Assembly (NCBI GenBank): GCA_963920705.1
Contig: CAWUCO010000183.1
Span: forward strand, 1,020,268-1,084,267
DNA length: 64,000 bases
Direction of reading: 5' to 3'
Source: Odiellus spinosus
Taxonomy: Eukaryota; Arthropoda; Arachnida; Opiliones; Phalangiidae
Part shown: positions 19,704-30,800 of the stretch, piece by piece
How the letters are laid out: each line of letters opens with the position of its first letter
Position numbering within the stretch: the stretch's first letter is position 1
Notes under the pieces: generated by a model
Told to the model about the DNA's origin: nothing
Databases searched by the model: none
The model's input: only the letters and a program-made list of their open reading frames with translations
Made by a program: the position numbers and the translations under genes

Positions 19704-20708
19704 TTAGAGATCCTGATCCCTTAAAAAAAGATTAGAACATCCTTCACATTTCCAAGTCGGGCCTTCTTTAATGGTATTGAAATAAACTGCTTTTATATTC
19801 AAAGGGTTAGCCCTTCTTTCAATCGCAGAGGTTCTATTTTGTGAACGCTCTGTGGTTCTATATATTTCAACCTGACGCCTATCATCCATCGCCAACTGAT
19901 TTCTAGCACGTTCAACTACTCTATATTCTACCTCTTGGCGTCTATCAGCCTTCGCCATCTGATTTTTAGCTCGTTCAGCTACTATATATTCTACCTCTTG
20001 GCGTCTATCAGCCTTCGCCAACTGATTTTTAGCACGTTCAGCTTCTCTATATTCAACCTCTTGGCGTCTACCAACCATCGCCAACTGATTTCTAGAACGT
20101 TCAGCTTCTCTAAATTCTATATTATGCCGTCTATCAACCTTCGTCAACTGATTTTTAGCACGTTCAGCTTCTCTATATTCTATCTCTTGGCGTCTACCAA
20201 CCATCGCCAACTGATTTCTAGAACGTTCAGCTTCTCTAAATTCTATATTATGCCGTCTATCAACCTTCGCCAACTGATTTTTAGCACGTTCAGCTTCTCT
20301 ATATTCTATCTCTTGGCGTCTACCAACCATCGCCAACTGATTTCTAGAACGTTCAGCTTCTCTAAATTCTATATCGTGCCGTCTATCAACCTTCGCCAAC
20401 TGATTTTTAGCACGTTCAGCTTCTCTACATTCTACCTCTTCTCGTCTACCAACCATCGCCAACTGATTTCTAGCACGTTCAGCTTCTCTAAATTCTACCT
20501 CTTGGCGTCTAGCAACCATTGCCAAATGATTTTTAGCGCGTTCTGCTTCTCTATTTTCTACACCTTGGCGCGAAGTTGCCTTGGCTAACAGGTTCCGAAT
20601 ACGCTCCTTGTCTTTATAATTTGTACTATCCATCTTAATTTTTTTAGCCATTTGTTCTATCGCACCTTCATTGTCGATCTGACTTAGAGGTAGAAGGTTG
20701 ATTTTCAT
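19704..20708 (-). CDS. Helitron-associated coiled-coil repeat protein segment
   Basis: An open frame of 334 codons from an ATG at 20,708. Residues from about 50 to 290 are built of about 12 units of 21 residues with the theme AERAKNQLAKVDRRHNIEFRE. The charge pattern suggests a long helical or coiled-coil rod. Near the end, FNTIKEGPTWKCEGCSNLF has the CxxC and GP pattern found just before the DUF6570 region of Helitron proteins, so this segment belongs to the Helitron. It starts by overlapping the upstream 122-codon frame by 41 bp and stops shortly before the next Helitron segment, which is in another frame. The repeats evidently expanded within this Helitron lineage. What the rod does is unknown; DNA binding or oligomerisation would be guesses. 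Confidence 0.7.
   Translation of the reverse strand: MKINLLPLSQIDNEGAIEQMAKKIKMDSTNYKDKERIRNLLAKATSRQGVENREAERAKNHLAMVARRQEVEFREAERARNQLAMVGRREEVECREAERAKNQLAKVDRRHDIEFREAERSRNQLAMVGRRQEIEYREAERAKNQLAKVDRRHNIEFREAERSRNQLAMVGRRQEIEYREAERAKNQLTKVDRRHNIEFREAERSRNQLAMVGRRQEVEYREAERAKNQLAKADRRQEVEYIVAERAKNQMAKADRRQEVEYRVVERARNQLAMDDRRQVEIYRTTERSQNRTSAIERRANPLNIKAVYFNTIKEGPTWKCEGCSNLFLRDQDL
19860..20585. repeat. 63-bp coding tandem repeat with 126-bp alternation
   Basis: Tandem 63-bp units (21 codons). Two unit types alternate in the middle, one with KVDRRHNIEFRE and one with MVGRRQEIEYRE. This gives a 126-bp higher-order period repeated about three times with near-identical DNA. Outer units are more diverged. 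Confidence 0.88.
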
Positions 20709-21036
20709 CCGTTGGAGAATTCCTTAAACCCTCTATTACCACTATTCCTACCACTCCAGAATGGCTTTTAACCACATTGGCAGATGACTCTACTTCAAAA
20801 TTATTCTCCCCAGCAATATTGCCAGATAAGATCACTTCAGACGAACTACCTGGTATATTAGTAACCGGAGTAGTAACCATATTCAATGACGAACTGGCTT
20901 TCCTTTGGGCAGCTAAAACTTTCCTTCTTTCATTTTCCCTCCTACGATAATCTGGATCACCTCTAAGCTCTCTCATTTTCTCTCTAGCTTTACGCTTTTT
21001 GAGTTCCTCTTTACTTATACCTTCGTCTCCTTCCAT
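20668..21036 (-). CDS. Helitron N-terminal basic segment
   Basis: An open frame of 122 codons from ATG at 21,036. The first 50 residues are rich in K, R and E (KKRKAREKMRELRG) and look like a charged helix. The rest is serine- and valine-rich and low in complexity. It ends 41 bp inside the next frame, so together they probably formed one protein N-terminus once. No independent domain recognised. It is placed in the Helitron because of position, strand and overlap. Confidence 0.5.
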   Translation of the reverse strand: MEGDEGISKEELKKRKAREKMRELRGDPDYRRRENERRKVLAAQRKASSSLNMVTTPVTNIPGSSSEVILSGNIAGENNFEVESSANVVKSHSGVVGIVVIEGLRNSPTDENQPSTSKSDRQ

Positions 21037-22544
21037 TTTTCAAAATATTTAAATTTTCAAAGAAAATAATACACCAACTCAATAATAAATAAACCAAACT
21101 ATTTTTGAATAAATTCAACGGAGCAATCTCAGGATTGTGTTCAATAACTCTTAACCCAAAAAAAAGAAATACTTCGATCTGCGAAGTAAAAATAAAACTC
21201 GTGAAGTCGGTAACCAAAATATATCAGAAAATCAATCGGTAAATCGTAAAATAACTCTTTTACGAAAACAAAAAATAACTACAGAGAAAAATGAATCAGA
21301 AAACACCTTTTGATTTCCAAACTAATATTTCAGTCACAAAATTAGAATTCAAGTTAATGAAAATATACCAAAAACGTCTAAACAAATAATTCAAATTCAC
21401 AATTACTTCCTTACCTATAAATTGTATTCAAACGAATCAAATTCAAAATTACTTCCTTACCAATAAATTGTATTCAAACGAATCAAACTTAATTTTAAAT
21501 TTCAACGAGCCAAATCTCTAGAGAACAAGCTTCGTCGAAGATTTCAAAAGAATGAAGTGAATTAACGTTCAATAAATTAAAATTTAGACAAGCAAGGTCA
21601 AGGTCCCGCAGTAAAAACATATCGGCGTTTAAAAAACTCTGGAGTATTTGTAGACCAAGTAACGCCATTAGGCAAAATGTTTAATCAAAATCAAGTTATG
21701 ACCTCGGTATCGCCTATATAACCGTAAATAAACATATTCAATAAACAATTAACGAATTAGCTTTCCGCATAACACGCTAAACTAAGGACTGTGACGTACA
21801 ATTTCACTTTTTTGGTGCTACTACCCACGTCTAAAAACACATTTTTTTGTTGTATAATGCTGTGAGTGGAGAAGGGATGTCGCTCTTTTGGCCGCACCAT
21901 CAATTTTTTATAATTTTTTTTTCTGACTGGGCGGACCTGATTAAAAATATACCAAGTTGTGAAAAAAAACGTCATTTTACTTGACTACACACTAGCTAAA
22001 ACCTTACGGAAATACACGACAGTAGGCATTAAAAGCCTGGTTCTAATATACTTAATTGGGATTAACATTAAATTCATGTACGGAAAAGTGTGAAACTAAA
22101 ACTAGCAGTCATCTCGAGATCCAATCACGTGATTATTTTCCCCACTCGGTCTACATTTCACTCTAGGGTCAACCATATCATATATACCAAATAAAACACG
22201 AGTAATTTCAATGTGAATTCGGTTTCAGACTAGCCTGCTTTGATTTGCGCTTCCGCACGCGCAATAATTTGGCACAATTTTACGCAAAATACATTTGCAA
22301 AACGCGCGAGAATTATAAAAAATTTATTTGAAAAACAATTCTTACGCTACTATTCGCAAATTTGCCAGAAGATTACAGTATTTCCCCATACATAAAGGTG
22401 ATTCTCCCAACAATTTCAAAATCGCTTTAATATTGGCATGCATAAAGTGGTTTCTGTCTTCCAATTTAGTTGGCTACTTATGCTCTCGTGCAGGCGAACT
22501 CGATTTTACGCGTGTCATAAATACACGGGAAACTTACTCTACTC
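21037..22544. other. AT-rich flank between the Helitron and the satellite
   Basis: Probably contains the Helitron 5' flank, but no terminal motif was recognised. A 46-bp tandem duplication sits at 21,391-21,482. A TATA-like CTATATAA lies near 21,713. Short frames at 21,757-21,975 and 22,328-22,561 show no motif. The last 300 bp are unique sequence directly abutting the satellite. Confidence 0.45.
21391..21482. repeat. 46-bp tandem duplication
   Basis: Two adjacent copies starting TCAAATTCA and containing ATTACTTCCTTACC and AAATTGTATTCAAACGAA, with about two differences. Confidence 0.85.
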
Positions 22545-22853
22545 TGATTGGAAAAACGTGATTGGAAAAACGTGATTGGAAAAACGTGATTGGAAAAACG
22601 TGATTGGAAAAACGTGATTGGAAAAACGTGATTGGAAAAACGTGATTGAAAAAACGTGATTGGAAAAACGTGATTGGAAAAACGTGATTGGAAAAACGTG
22701 ATTGAAAAAACGTGATTGAAAAAACGTGATTGGAAAAACGTGATTGGAAAAACGTGATTGGAAAAACGTGATTGGAAAAACGTGATTGGAAAAACGTGAT
22801 TGGAAAAACGTGATTGGAAAAACGTGATTGGAAAAACGTGATTGGGAAAACGT

Positions 22854-23175
22854 GCTTGGGAAAACGTGCTTGGGAAAACGTGCTTGGGAAAACGTGCTTG
22901 GGAAAACGTGCTTGGAAAAACTTGCTTGGAAAAACGTGCTTGGAAAAACGTGCTTGGAAAAACGTGCTTGGAAAAACGTGCTTGGAAAAACGTGCTTGGA
23001 AAAACGTGCTTGGAAAAACGTGCTTGGAAAAACGTGCTTGGAAAAACGTGCTTGGAAAAACGTGCTTGGAAAAACGTGCTTGGAAAAACGTGCTTGGAAA
23101 AACGTGCTTGGAAAAACGTGCTTGGAAAAACGTGCTTGGAAAAACGTGCTTGGAAAAACGTGCTTGGAAAAACGT
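22854..23175. repeat. Satellite block of GCTTGG units
   Basis: Exactly 23 successive 14-bp units with GCTTGG in place of GATTGG. The first few also read GGGAAAAC. This block is open on the plus strand because the TGA of the canonical unit is lost. Confidence 0.93.
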
Positions 23176-23259
23176 GATTGGTAAAACGTGATTGGAAAAA
23201 CGTGATTGGAAAAACGTGATTGGAAAAACGTGATTGGAAAAACGTGATTGGAAAAACGT

Positions 23260-24826
23260 GATCGGAAAAACCTGATCGGAAAAACCTGATCGGAAAAACC
23301 TGATCGGAAAAACCTGATCGGAAAAACCTGATCGGAAAAACCTGATCGGAAAAACGTGATCGGAAAAACGTGATCGGAAAAACGTGATCGGAAAAACGTG
23401 ATCGGAAAAACGTGATCGGAAAAACGTGATCGGAAAAACGTGATCGGAAAAACCTGATCGGAAAAACCTGATCGGAAAAACCTGATCGGAAAAACCTGAT
23501 CGGAAAAACCTGATCGGAAAAACCTGATCGGAAAAACCTGATCGGAAAAACCTGATCGGAAGAACCTGATCGGAAAAACCTGATCGGAAAAACCTGATCG
23601 GAAAAACCTGATCGGAAAAACCTGATCGGAAAAACCTGATCGGAAAAACCTGATCGGAAAAACCTGATCGGAGAAACCTGATCGGAAAAACGTGATCGGA
23701 AAAACGTGATCGGAAAAACGTGATCGGAAAAACGTGATCGGAAAAACGTGATCGGAAAAACGTGATCGGAAAAACGTGATCGGAAAAACGTGATCGGAAA
23801 AACGTGATCGGAAAAACGTGATCGGAAAAACGTGATCGGGAAAACGTGATCGGGAAAACGTGATCGGGAAAACGTGCTCGGGAAAACGTGCTCGGGAAAA
23901 CGTGCTCGGGAAAACGTGCTCGCGAAAACGTGCTCGGAAAAACGTGCTCGGAAAAACGTGCTCGGAAAAACGTGCTCGGAAAAACGTGCTCGGAAAAACG
24001 TGCTCGGAAAAACGTGCTCGGAAAAACGTGATCGGAAAAACGTGATCGGAAAAACGTGATCGGAAAAACGTGATCGGAAAAACGTGATCGGAAAAACGTG
24101 ATCGGAAAAACGTGATCGGAAAAACGTGATCGGAAAAACGTGATCGGAAAAACGTGATCGGAAAAACGTGATCGGAAAAACGTGATCGGAAAAACCTGAT
24201 CGGAAAAACCTGATCGGAAAAACCTGATCGGAAAAACCTGATCGGAAAAACCTGATCGGAAAAACCTGATCGGAAAAACCTGATCGGAAAAACCTGATCG
24301 GAAAAACCTGATCGGAAAACCTGATCGGAAAAACCTGATCGGAAAAACCTGATCGGAAAAACCTGATCGGAAAAACCTGATCGGAAAAACCTGATCGGAA
24401 AAACCTGATCGGAAAAACCTGATCGGAAAAACCTGATCGGAAAAACCTGATCGGAAAAACCTGATCGGAAAAACCTGATCGGAAAAACCTGATCGGAAAA
24501 ACCTGATCGGAAAAACCTGATCGGAAAAACCTGATCGGAAAAACCTGATCGGAAAAACCTGATCGGAAAAACCTGATCGGAAAAACCTGATCGGAAAAAC
24601 CTGATCGGAAAAACCTGATCGGAAAAACCTGATCGGAAAAACCTGATCGGAAAAACCTGATCGGAAAAACCTGATCGGAAAAACCTGATCGGAAAAGCCT
24701 GATCGGAAAAACCTGATCGGAAAAACCTGATCGGAAAAACCTGATCGGGAAAAGCTGATCGGGAAAACCTGATCGGAAAAACCTGATCGGAAAAACCTGA
24801 TCGGAAAAACCTGATCGGAAGAACCT
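23260..24826. repeat. Satellite block of GATCGG units
   Basis: About 112 units with GATCGG. Inside it the second half-unit switches between ACCT and ACGT in runs (ACCT about 23,270-23,350, 23,455-23,690 and from 24,190 on), so two variant sites spread independently. A sub-block of 11 GCTCGG units lies at 23,876-24,029. Confidence 0.92.
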
Positions 24827-27800
24827 GATTGGAAGAACGTGATTGGAAAAACGTGATTGGAAAAACGAGATTGGAAAAACCTGATTGGAAAAACCTGATT
24901 GGAAAAACCTGATTGGAAAAACCTGATTGGAAAAACCTGATTGGAAAAACCTGATTGGAAAAACCTGATTGGAAAAACCTGATTGGAAAAACCTGATTGG
25001 AAAAACGTGATTGGAAAAACGTGATTGGAAAAACGTGATTTTAAAAACGTGATTGGAAAAACGTGATTGGAAAAACGTGATTGGGAAAACGTGATTGGGA
25101 AAACTTGATTGGAAAAACGTGATTGGAAAAACGTGATTGGAAAAACGTGATTGGAAAAACGTGATTGGAAAAACGTGATTGGAAAAACGTGATTGGAAAA
25201 ACGTGATTGGAAAAACGTGATTGGAAAAACGTGATTGGAAAAACGTGATTGGAAAAACGTGATTGGAAAAACGTGATTGGAAAAACGTGATTGGAAAAAC
25301 GTGATTGGAAAAACGTGATTGGAAAAACGTGATTGGAAAAACGTGATTGGAAAAACGTGAAGGAAAAACGTGATTGGAAAAACGTGATTGGAAAAACGTG
25401 ATTGGAAAAACGTGATTGGAAAAACGTGATTGGAAAAACGTGATTGGAAAAACGTGATTGGAAAAACGTGATTGGAAAAACGTGATTTTAAAAACGTGAT
25501 TGGAAAAACGTGATTGGAAAAACGTGATTGGAAAAACGTGATTGGGAAAACGTGATTGGGAAAACTTGATTGGAAAAACGTGATTGGAAAAACGTGATTG
25601 GAAAAACGTGATTGGAAAAACGTGATTGGAAAAACGTGATTGGAAAAACGTGATTGGAAAAACGTGATTGGAAAAACGTGATTGGAAAAACGTGATTGGA
25701 AAAACGTGATTGGAAAAACGTGATTGGAAAAACGTGAAGGAAAAACGTGATTGGAAAAACGTGATTGGAAAAACGTGATTGGAAAAACGTGATTGGAAAA
25801 ACGTGATTGGAAAAACGGGATTGGAAAACGTGATTGGAAAAACGTGATTGGAAAAACGTGATTGGAAAAACGTGATTGGAAAAACGTGATTGGAAAAACG
25901 TGATTGGAAAAACGTGATTATAAAAACGTGATTGGAAAAACGTGATTGGAAAAACGTGATTGGAAAAACGTGATTGGAAAAACGTGATTGGAAAAACGTG
26001 ATTGGAAAAACGTGATTGGAAAAACGTGATTGGAATAACGTGATTGGAATAACGTGATTTGGAAAAACGTGACGTGATTGAAAAAACGTGACGTGATTGG
26101 AAAAACGTGATTGGAAAAACGTGATTGGAAAAACGTGATTGGAAAAACGTGATTGGAAAAACGTGATTGGAAAAACGTGATTGGAAAAACGTGATTGGAA
26201 AAACGTGATTGGAAAAACGTGATTGGAAAAACGTGATTGGAAAAACGTGATTGGAAAAACGTGATTGGAACAACGTGATTGGAAAAACGTGATTGGAAAA
26301 ACGTGATTGGAAAAACGTGATTGGAAAAACGTGATTGGAAAAACGTGATTGGAAAAACGTGATTGGAAAAACGTGATTGGAAAAACGTGATTGGAAAAAC
26401 GTGATTGGAAAAACGTGATTGGAAAAACGTGATTGGAAAAACGTGAAGGAAAAACCTGATTGGAAAAACCTGATTGGAAAAACCTGATTGGAAAAACCTG
26501 ATTGGAAAAACCTGATTGGAAAAACCTGATTGGAATAACGTGATTGGAAAAACGTGATTGGAAAAACGTGATTGGAAAAACGTGATTGGAAAAACGTGAT
26601 TGGAAAAACGTGATTGGAAAAACGTGATTGGAAAAACGTGATTGGAAAAACGTGATTGGGAAAACGTGATTGGAAAAACGTGATTGGAAAAACGTGATTG
26701 GAAAAACGTGATTGGAAAAACGTGATTGGAAAAACGTGATTGGAAAAACGTGATTGGAAAAACGTGAAGGAAAAACGTGATTGGAAAAACGTGATTGGAA
26801 AAACGTGATTGGAAAAACGTGATTGGAAAAACGTGATTGGAAAAACGTGAGTGGAAAAACGTGAGTGGAAAAACGTGAGTGGAAAAACGTGAGTGGAAAA
26901 ACGTGAGTGGAAAAACGTGAGTGGAAAAACGTGAGTGGAAAAACGTGAGTGGAAAAACGTGAGTGGAAAAACGTGAGTGGAAAAACCTGATTGGAAAAAC
27001 CTGATTGGAAAAACCTGATTGGAAAAACGTGATTGGAAAAACGTGATTGGAAAAACGTGATTGGAAAAACGTGATTGGAAAAACGTGATTGGAAAAACGT
27101 GATTGGAAAAACGTGATTGGAAAAACGTGATTGGAAAAACGTGATTGGAAAAACGTGATTGGAAAAACGTGATTGGAAAAACGTGATTGGAAAAACGTGA
27201 TTGGAAAAACCTGATTGGAAAAACCTGATTGGAAAAACCTGATTGGAAAAACCTGATTGGAAAAACCTGATTGGAAAAACGTGATTGGAAGAACGTGATT
27301 GGAAAAACGTGATTGGAAAAACGTGATTGGAAAAACGTGATTGGAAAAACGTGATTGGAAAAACGTGATTGGAAAAACGTGATTTAAAAAACGTGATTGG
27401 AAAAACGTGATTGGAAAACGTGATTGGAAAAACGTGATTGGAAAAACGTGATTGGAAAAACGTGATTGGAAAAACGTGATTGAAAAAACGTGATTGGAAA
27501 AACGTCATTGGAAAAACGTCATTGGAAAAACGTGATTGGAAAAACGTGATTGGAAAAACGTGATTGGAAAAACGTGATTGGAAAAACGTGATTGGAAAAA
27601 CGTGATTGGAAAAACGTGATTGGAAAAACGTGATTGGAAAAACGTGATTGGAATAACGTGATTGGAAAAACGTGATTGGAAAAACGTGATTGGAAAAACG
27701 TGATTGGAAAAACGTGATTGGAAAAACGTGATTGGAAAAACGTGATTGGAAAAACGTGATTGGAAAAACGTGATTGGAAAAACGTGATTGGAAAAACGTG

Positions 27801-30800
27801 ATTGGAAAAACGTGATTGGAAAAACGTGATTGGAAAAACGTGATTGGAAAAACGTGATTGGAAAAACGTGATTGGAAAAACGTGATTGGAAAAACGTGAT
27901 TGGAAAAACGTGATTGGAAAAACGTGATTGGAAAAACGTGATTGGAAAAACGTGATTGGAAAAACGTGAAGGAAAAACCTGATTGGAAAAACCTGATTGG
28001 AAAAACGTGATTGGAAAAACCTGATTGGAAAAACCTGATTGGAAAAACCTGATTGGAAAAACCTGATTGGAAAAACGTGATTGGAATAACGTGATTGGAA
28101 AAACGTGATTGGAAAAACGTGATTGGAAAAACGTGATTGGAAAAACGTGATTGGAAAAACGTGATTGGAAAAACGTGATTGGAAAAACGTGATTGGAAAA
28201 ACGTGATTGGAAAAACGTGATTGGAAAAACGTGATTGGAAAAACGTGATTGGAAAAACGTGATTGGAAAAACGTGAAGGAAAAACGTGATTGGAAAAACG
28301 TGATTGGAAAAACGTGATTGGAAAAACGTGATTGGAAAAACGTGATTGGAAAAACGTGAGTGGAAAAACGTGAGTGGAAAAACGTGAGTGGAAAAACGTG
28401 AGTGGAAAAACGTGAGTGGAAAAACGTGAGTGGAAAAACGTGAGTGGAAAAACGTGAGTGGAAAAACCTGAGTGGAAAAACCTGATTGGAAAAACCTGAT
28501 TGGAAAAACCTGATTGGAAAAACGTGATTGGAAAAACGTGATTGGAAAAACGTGATTGGAAAAACGTGATTGGAAAAACGTGATTGGAAAAACGTGATTG
28601 GAAAAACGTGATTGGAAAAACGTGATTGGAAAAACGTGATTGGAAAAACGTGATTGGAAAAACCTGATTGGAAAAACCTGATTGGAAAAACCTGATTGGA
28701 AAAACCTGATTGGAAAAACCTGATTGGAAAAACCTGATTGGAAAAACGTGATTGGAAGAACGTGATTGGAAAAACGTGATTGGAAAAACGTGATTGGAAA
28801 AACGTGATTGGAAAAACGTGATTTAAAAAACGTGATTGGAAAAACGTGATTGGAAAACGTGATTGGAAAAACGTGATTGGAAAAACGTGATTGGAAAAAC
28901 GTGATTGGAAAAACGTGATTGAAAAAACGTGATTGGAAAAACGTGATTGGAAAAACGTGATTGGAAAAACGTGATTGGAAAAACGTGATTGGAAAAACGT
29001 GATTGGAAAAACGTGATTGGAAAAACGTGATTGGAAAAACGTGATTGGAAAAACGTGATTGGAAAAACGTGATTGGAATAACGTGATTGGAAAAACGTGA
29101 TTGGAAAAACGTGATTGGAAAAACGTGATTGGAAAAACGTGATTGGAAAAACGTGATTGGAAAAACGTGATTGGAAAAACGTGATTGGAAAAACGTGATT
29201 GGAAAAACGTGATTGGAAAAACGTGATTGGAAAAACGTGATTGGAAAAACGTGATTGGAAAAACGTGATTGGAAAAACGTGATTGGAAAAACGTGATTGG
29301 AAAAACGTGATTGGAAAAACGTGATTGGAAAAACGTGATTGGAAAAACGTGAAGGAAAAACCTGATTGGAAAAACCTGATTGGAAAAACGTGATTGGAAA
29401 AACCTGATTGGAAAAACCTGATTGGAAAAACCTGATTGGAAAAACCTGATTGGAAAAACCTGATTGGAAAAACGTGATTGGAATAACGTGATTGGAAAAA
29501 CGTGATTGGAAAAACGTGATTGGAAAAACGTGATTGGAAAAACGTGATTGGAAAAACGTGATTGGAAAAACGTGATTGGAAAAAAGTGATTGGAAAAACG
29601 TGATTGGAAAAACGTGATTGGAAAAACGTGATTGGAAAAACGTGATTGGAAAAACGTGATTGGAAAAACGTGATTGGAAAAACGTGAAGGAAAAACGTGA
29701 TTGGAAAAACGTGATTGGAAAAACGTGATTGGAAAAACGTGATTGGAAAAACGTGAGTGGAAAAACGTGAGTGGAAAAACGTGAGTGGAAAAACGTGATT
29801 GGAATAACGTGATTGGAATAACGTGATTTGGAAAAACGTGACGTGATTGAAAAAACGTGACGTGATTGGAAAAACGTGATTGGAAAAACGTGATTGGAAA
29901 AACGTGATTGGAAAAACGTGATTGGAAAAACGTGATTGGAAAAACGTGATTGGAAAAACGTGATTGGAAAAACGTGATTGGAAAAACGTGATTGGAAAAA
30001 CGTGATTGGAAAAACGTGATTGGAACAACGTGATTGGAAAAACGTGATTGGAAAAACGTGATTGGAAAAACGTGATTGGAAAAACGTGATTGGAAAAACG
30101 TGATTGGAAAAACGTGATTGGAAAAACGTGATTGGAAAAACGTGATTGGAAAAACGTGATTGGAAAAACGTGATTGGAAAAACGTGATTGGAAAAACGTG
30201 AAGGAAAAACCTGATTGGAAAAACCTGATTGGAAAAACCTGATTGGAAAAACCTGATTGGAAAAACCTGATTGGAAAAACCTGATTGGAATAACGTGATT
30301 GGAAAAACGTGATTGGAAAAACGTGATTGGAAAAACGTGATTGGAAAAACGTGATTGGAAAAACGTGATTGGAAAAACGTGATTGGAAAAACGTGATTGG
30401 AAAAACGTGATTGGGAAAACGTGATTGGAAAAACGTGATTGGAAAAACGTGATTGGAAAAACGTGATTGGAAAAACGTGATTGGAAAAACGTGATTGGAA
30501 AAACGTGATTGGAAAAACGTGAAGGAAAAACGTGATTGGAAAAACGTGATTGGAAAAACGTGATTGGAAAAACGTGATTGGAAAAACGTGATTGGAAAAA
30601 CGTGATTGGAAAAACGTGAGTGGAAAAACGTGAGTGGAAAAACGTGAGTGGAAAAACGTGAGTGGAAAAACGTGAGTGGAAAAACGTGAGTGGAAAAACG
30701 TGAGTGGAAAAACGTGAGTGGAAAAACGTGAGTGGAAAAACGTGAGTGGAAAAACCTGATTGGAAAAACCTGATTGGAAAAACCTGATTGGAAAAACGTG

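Larger units (their letters stand above)
14746..21036 (-). mobile_element. Helitron (Helentron type), decayed, coding region about 6.3 kb
   Basis: Successive minus-strand frames encode, in order, a basic N-terminal segment, a 21-residue-repeat region, a DUF6570-like region, an HUH Rep region, a tyrosine-bearing Rep end, a PIF1-type helicase and an endonuclease/exonuclease/phosphatase (EEP) domain. The extra EEP domain marks the Helentron (Helitron2) branch. At least four interruptions are visible: an overlap with frame change near 20,690, breaks around 19,612-19,704, a stop inside the HUH motif (18,274) and a frame change near 18,045. The EEP end is cut off by the transposase fragment at about 14,746. 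Terminal hairpin and CTRR-like ends were not found, so the outer limits are unknown. Confidence 0.8.

Noticed and set aside
19935-20588. Plus-strand frame of 217 codons opposite the Helitron coiled-coil region
   Set aside because: It is the antisense shadow of the 63-bp coding repeat; the minus-strand frame has the Helitron motifs.
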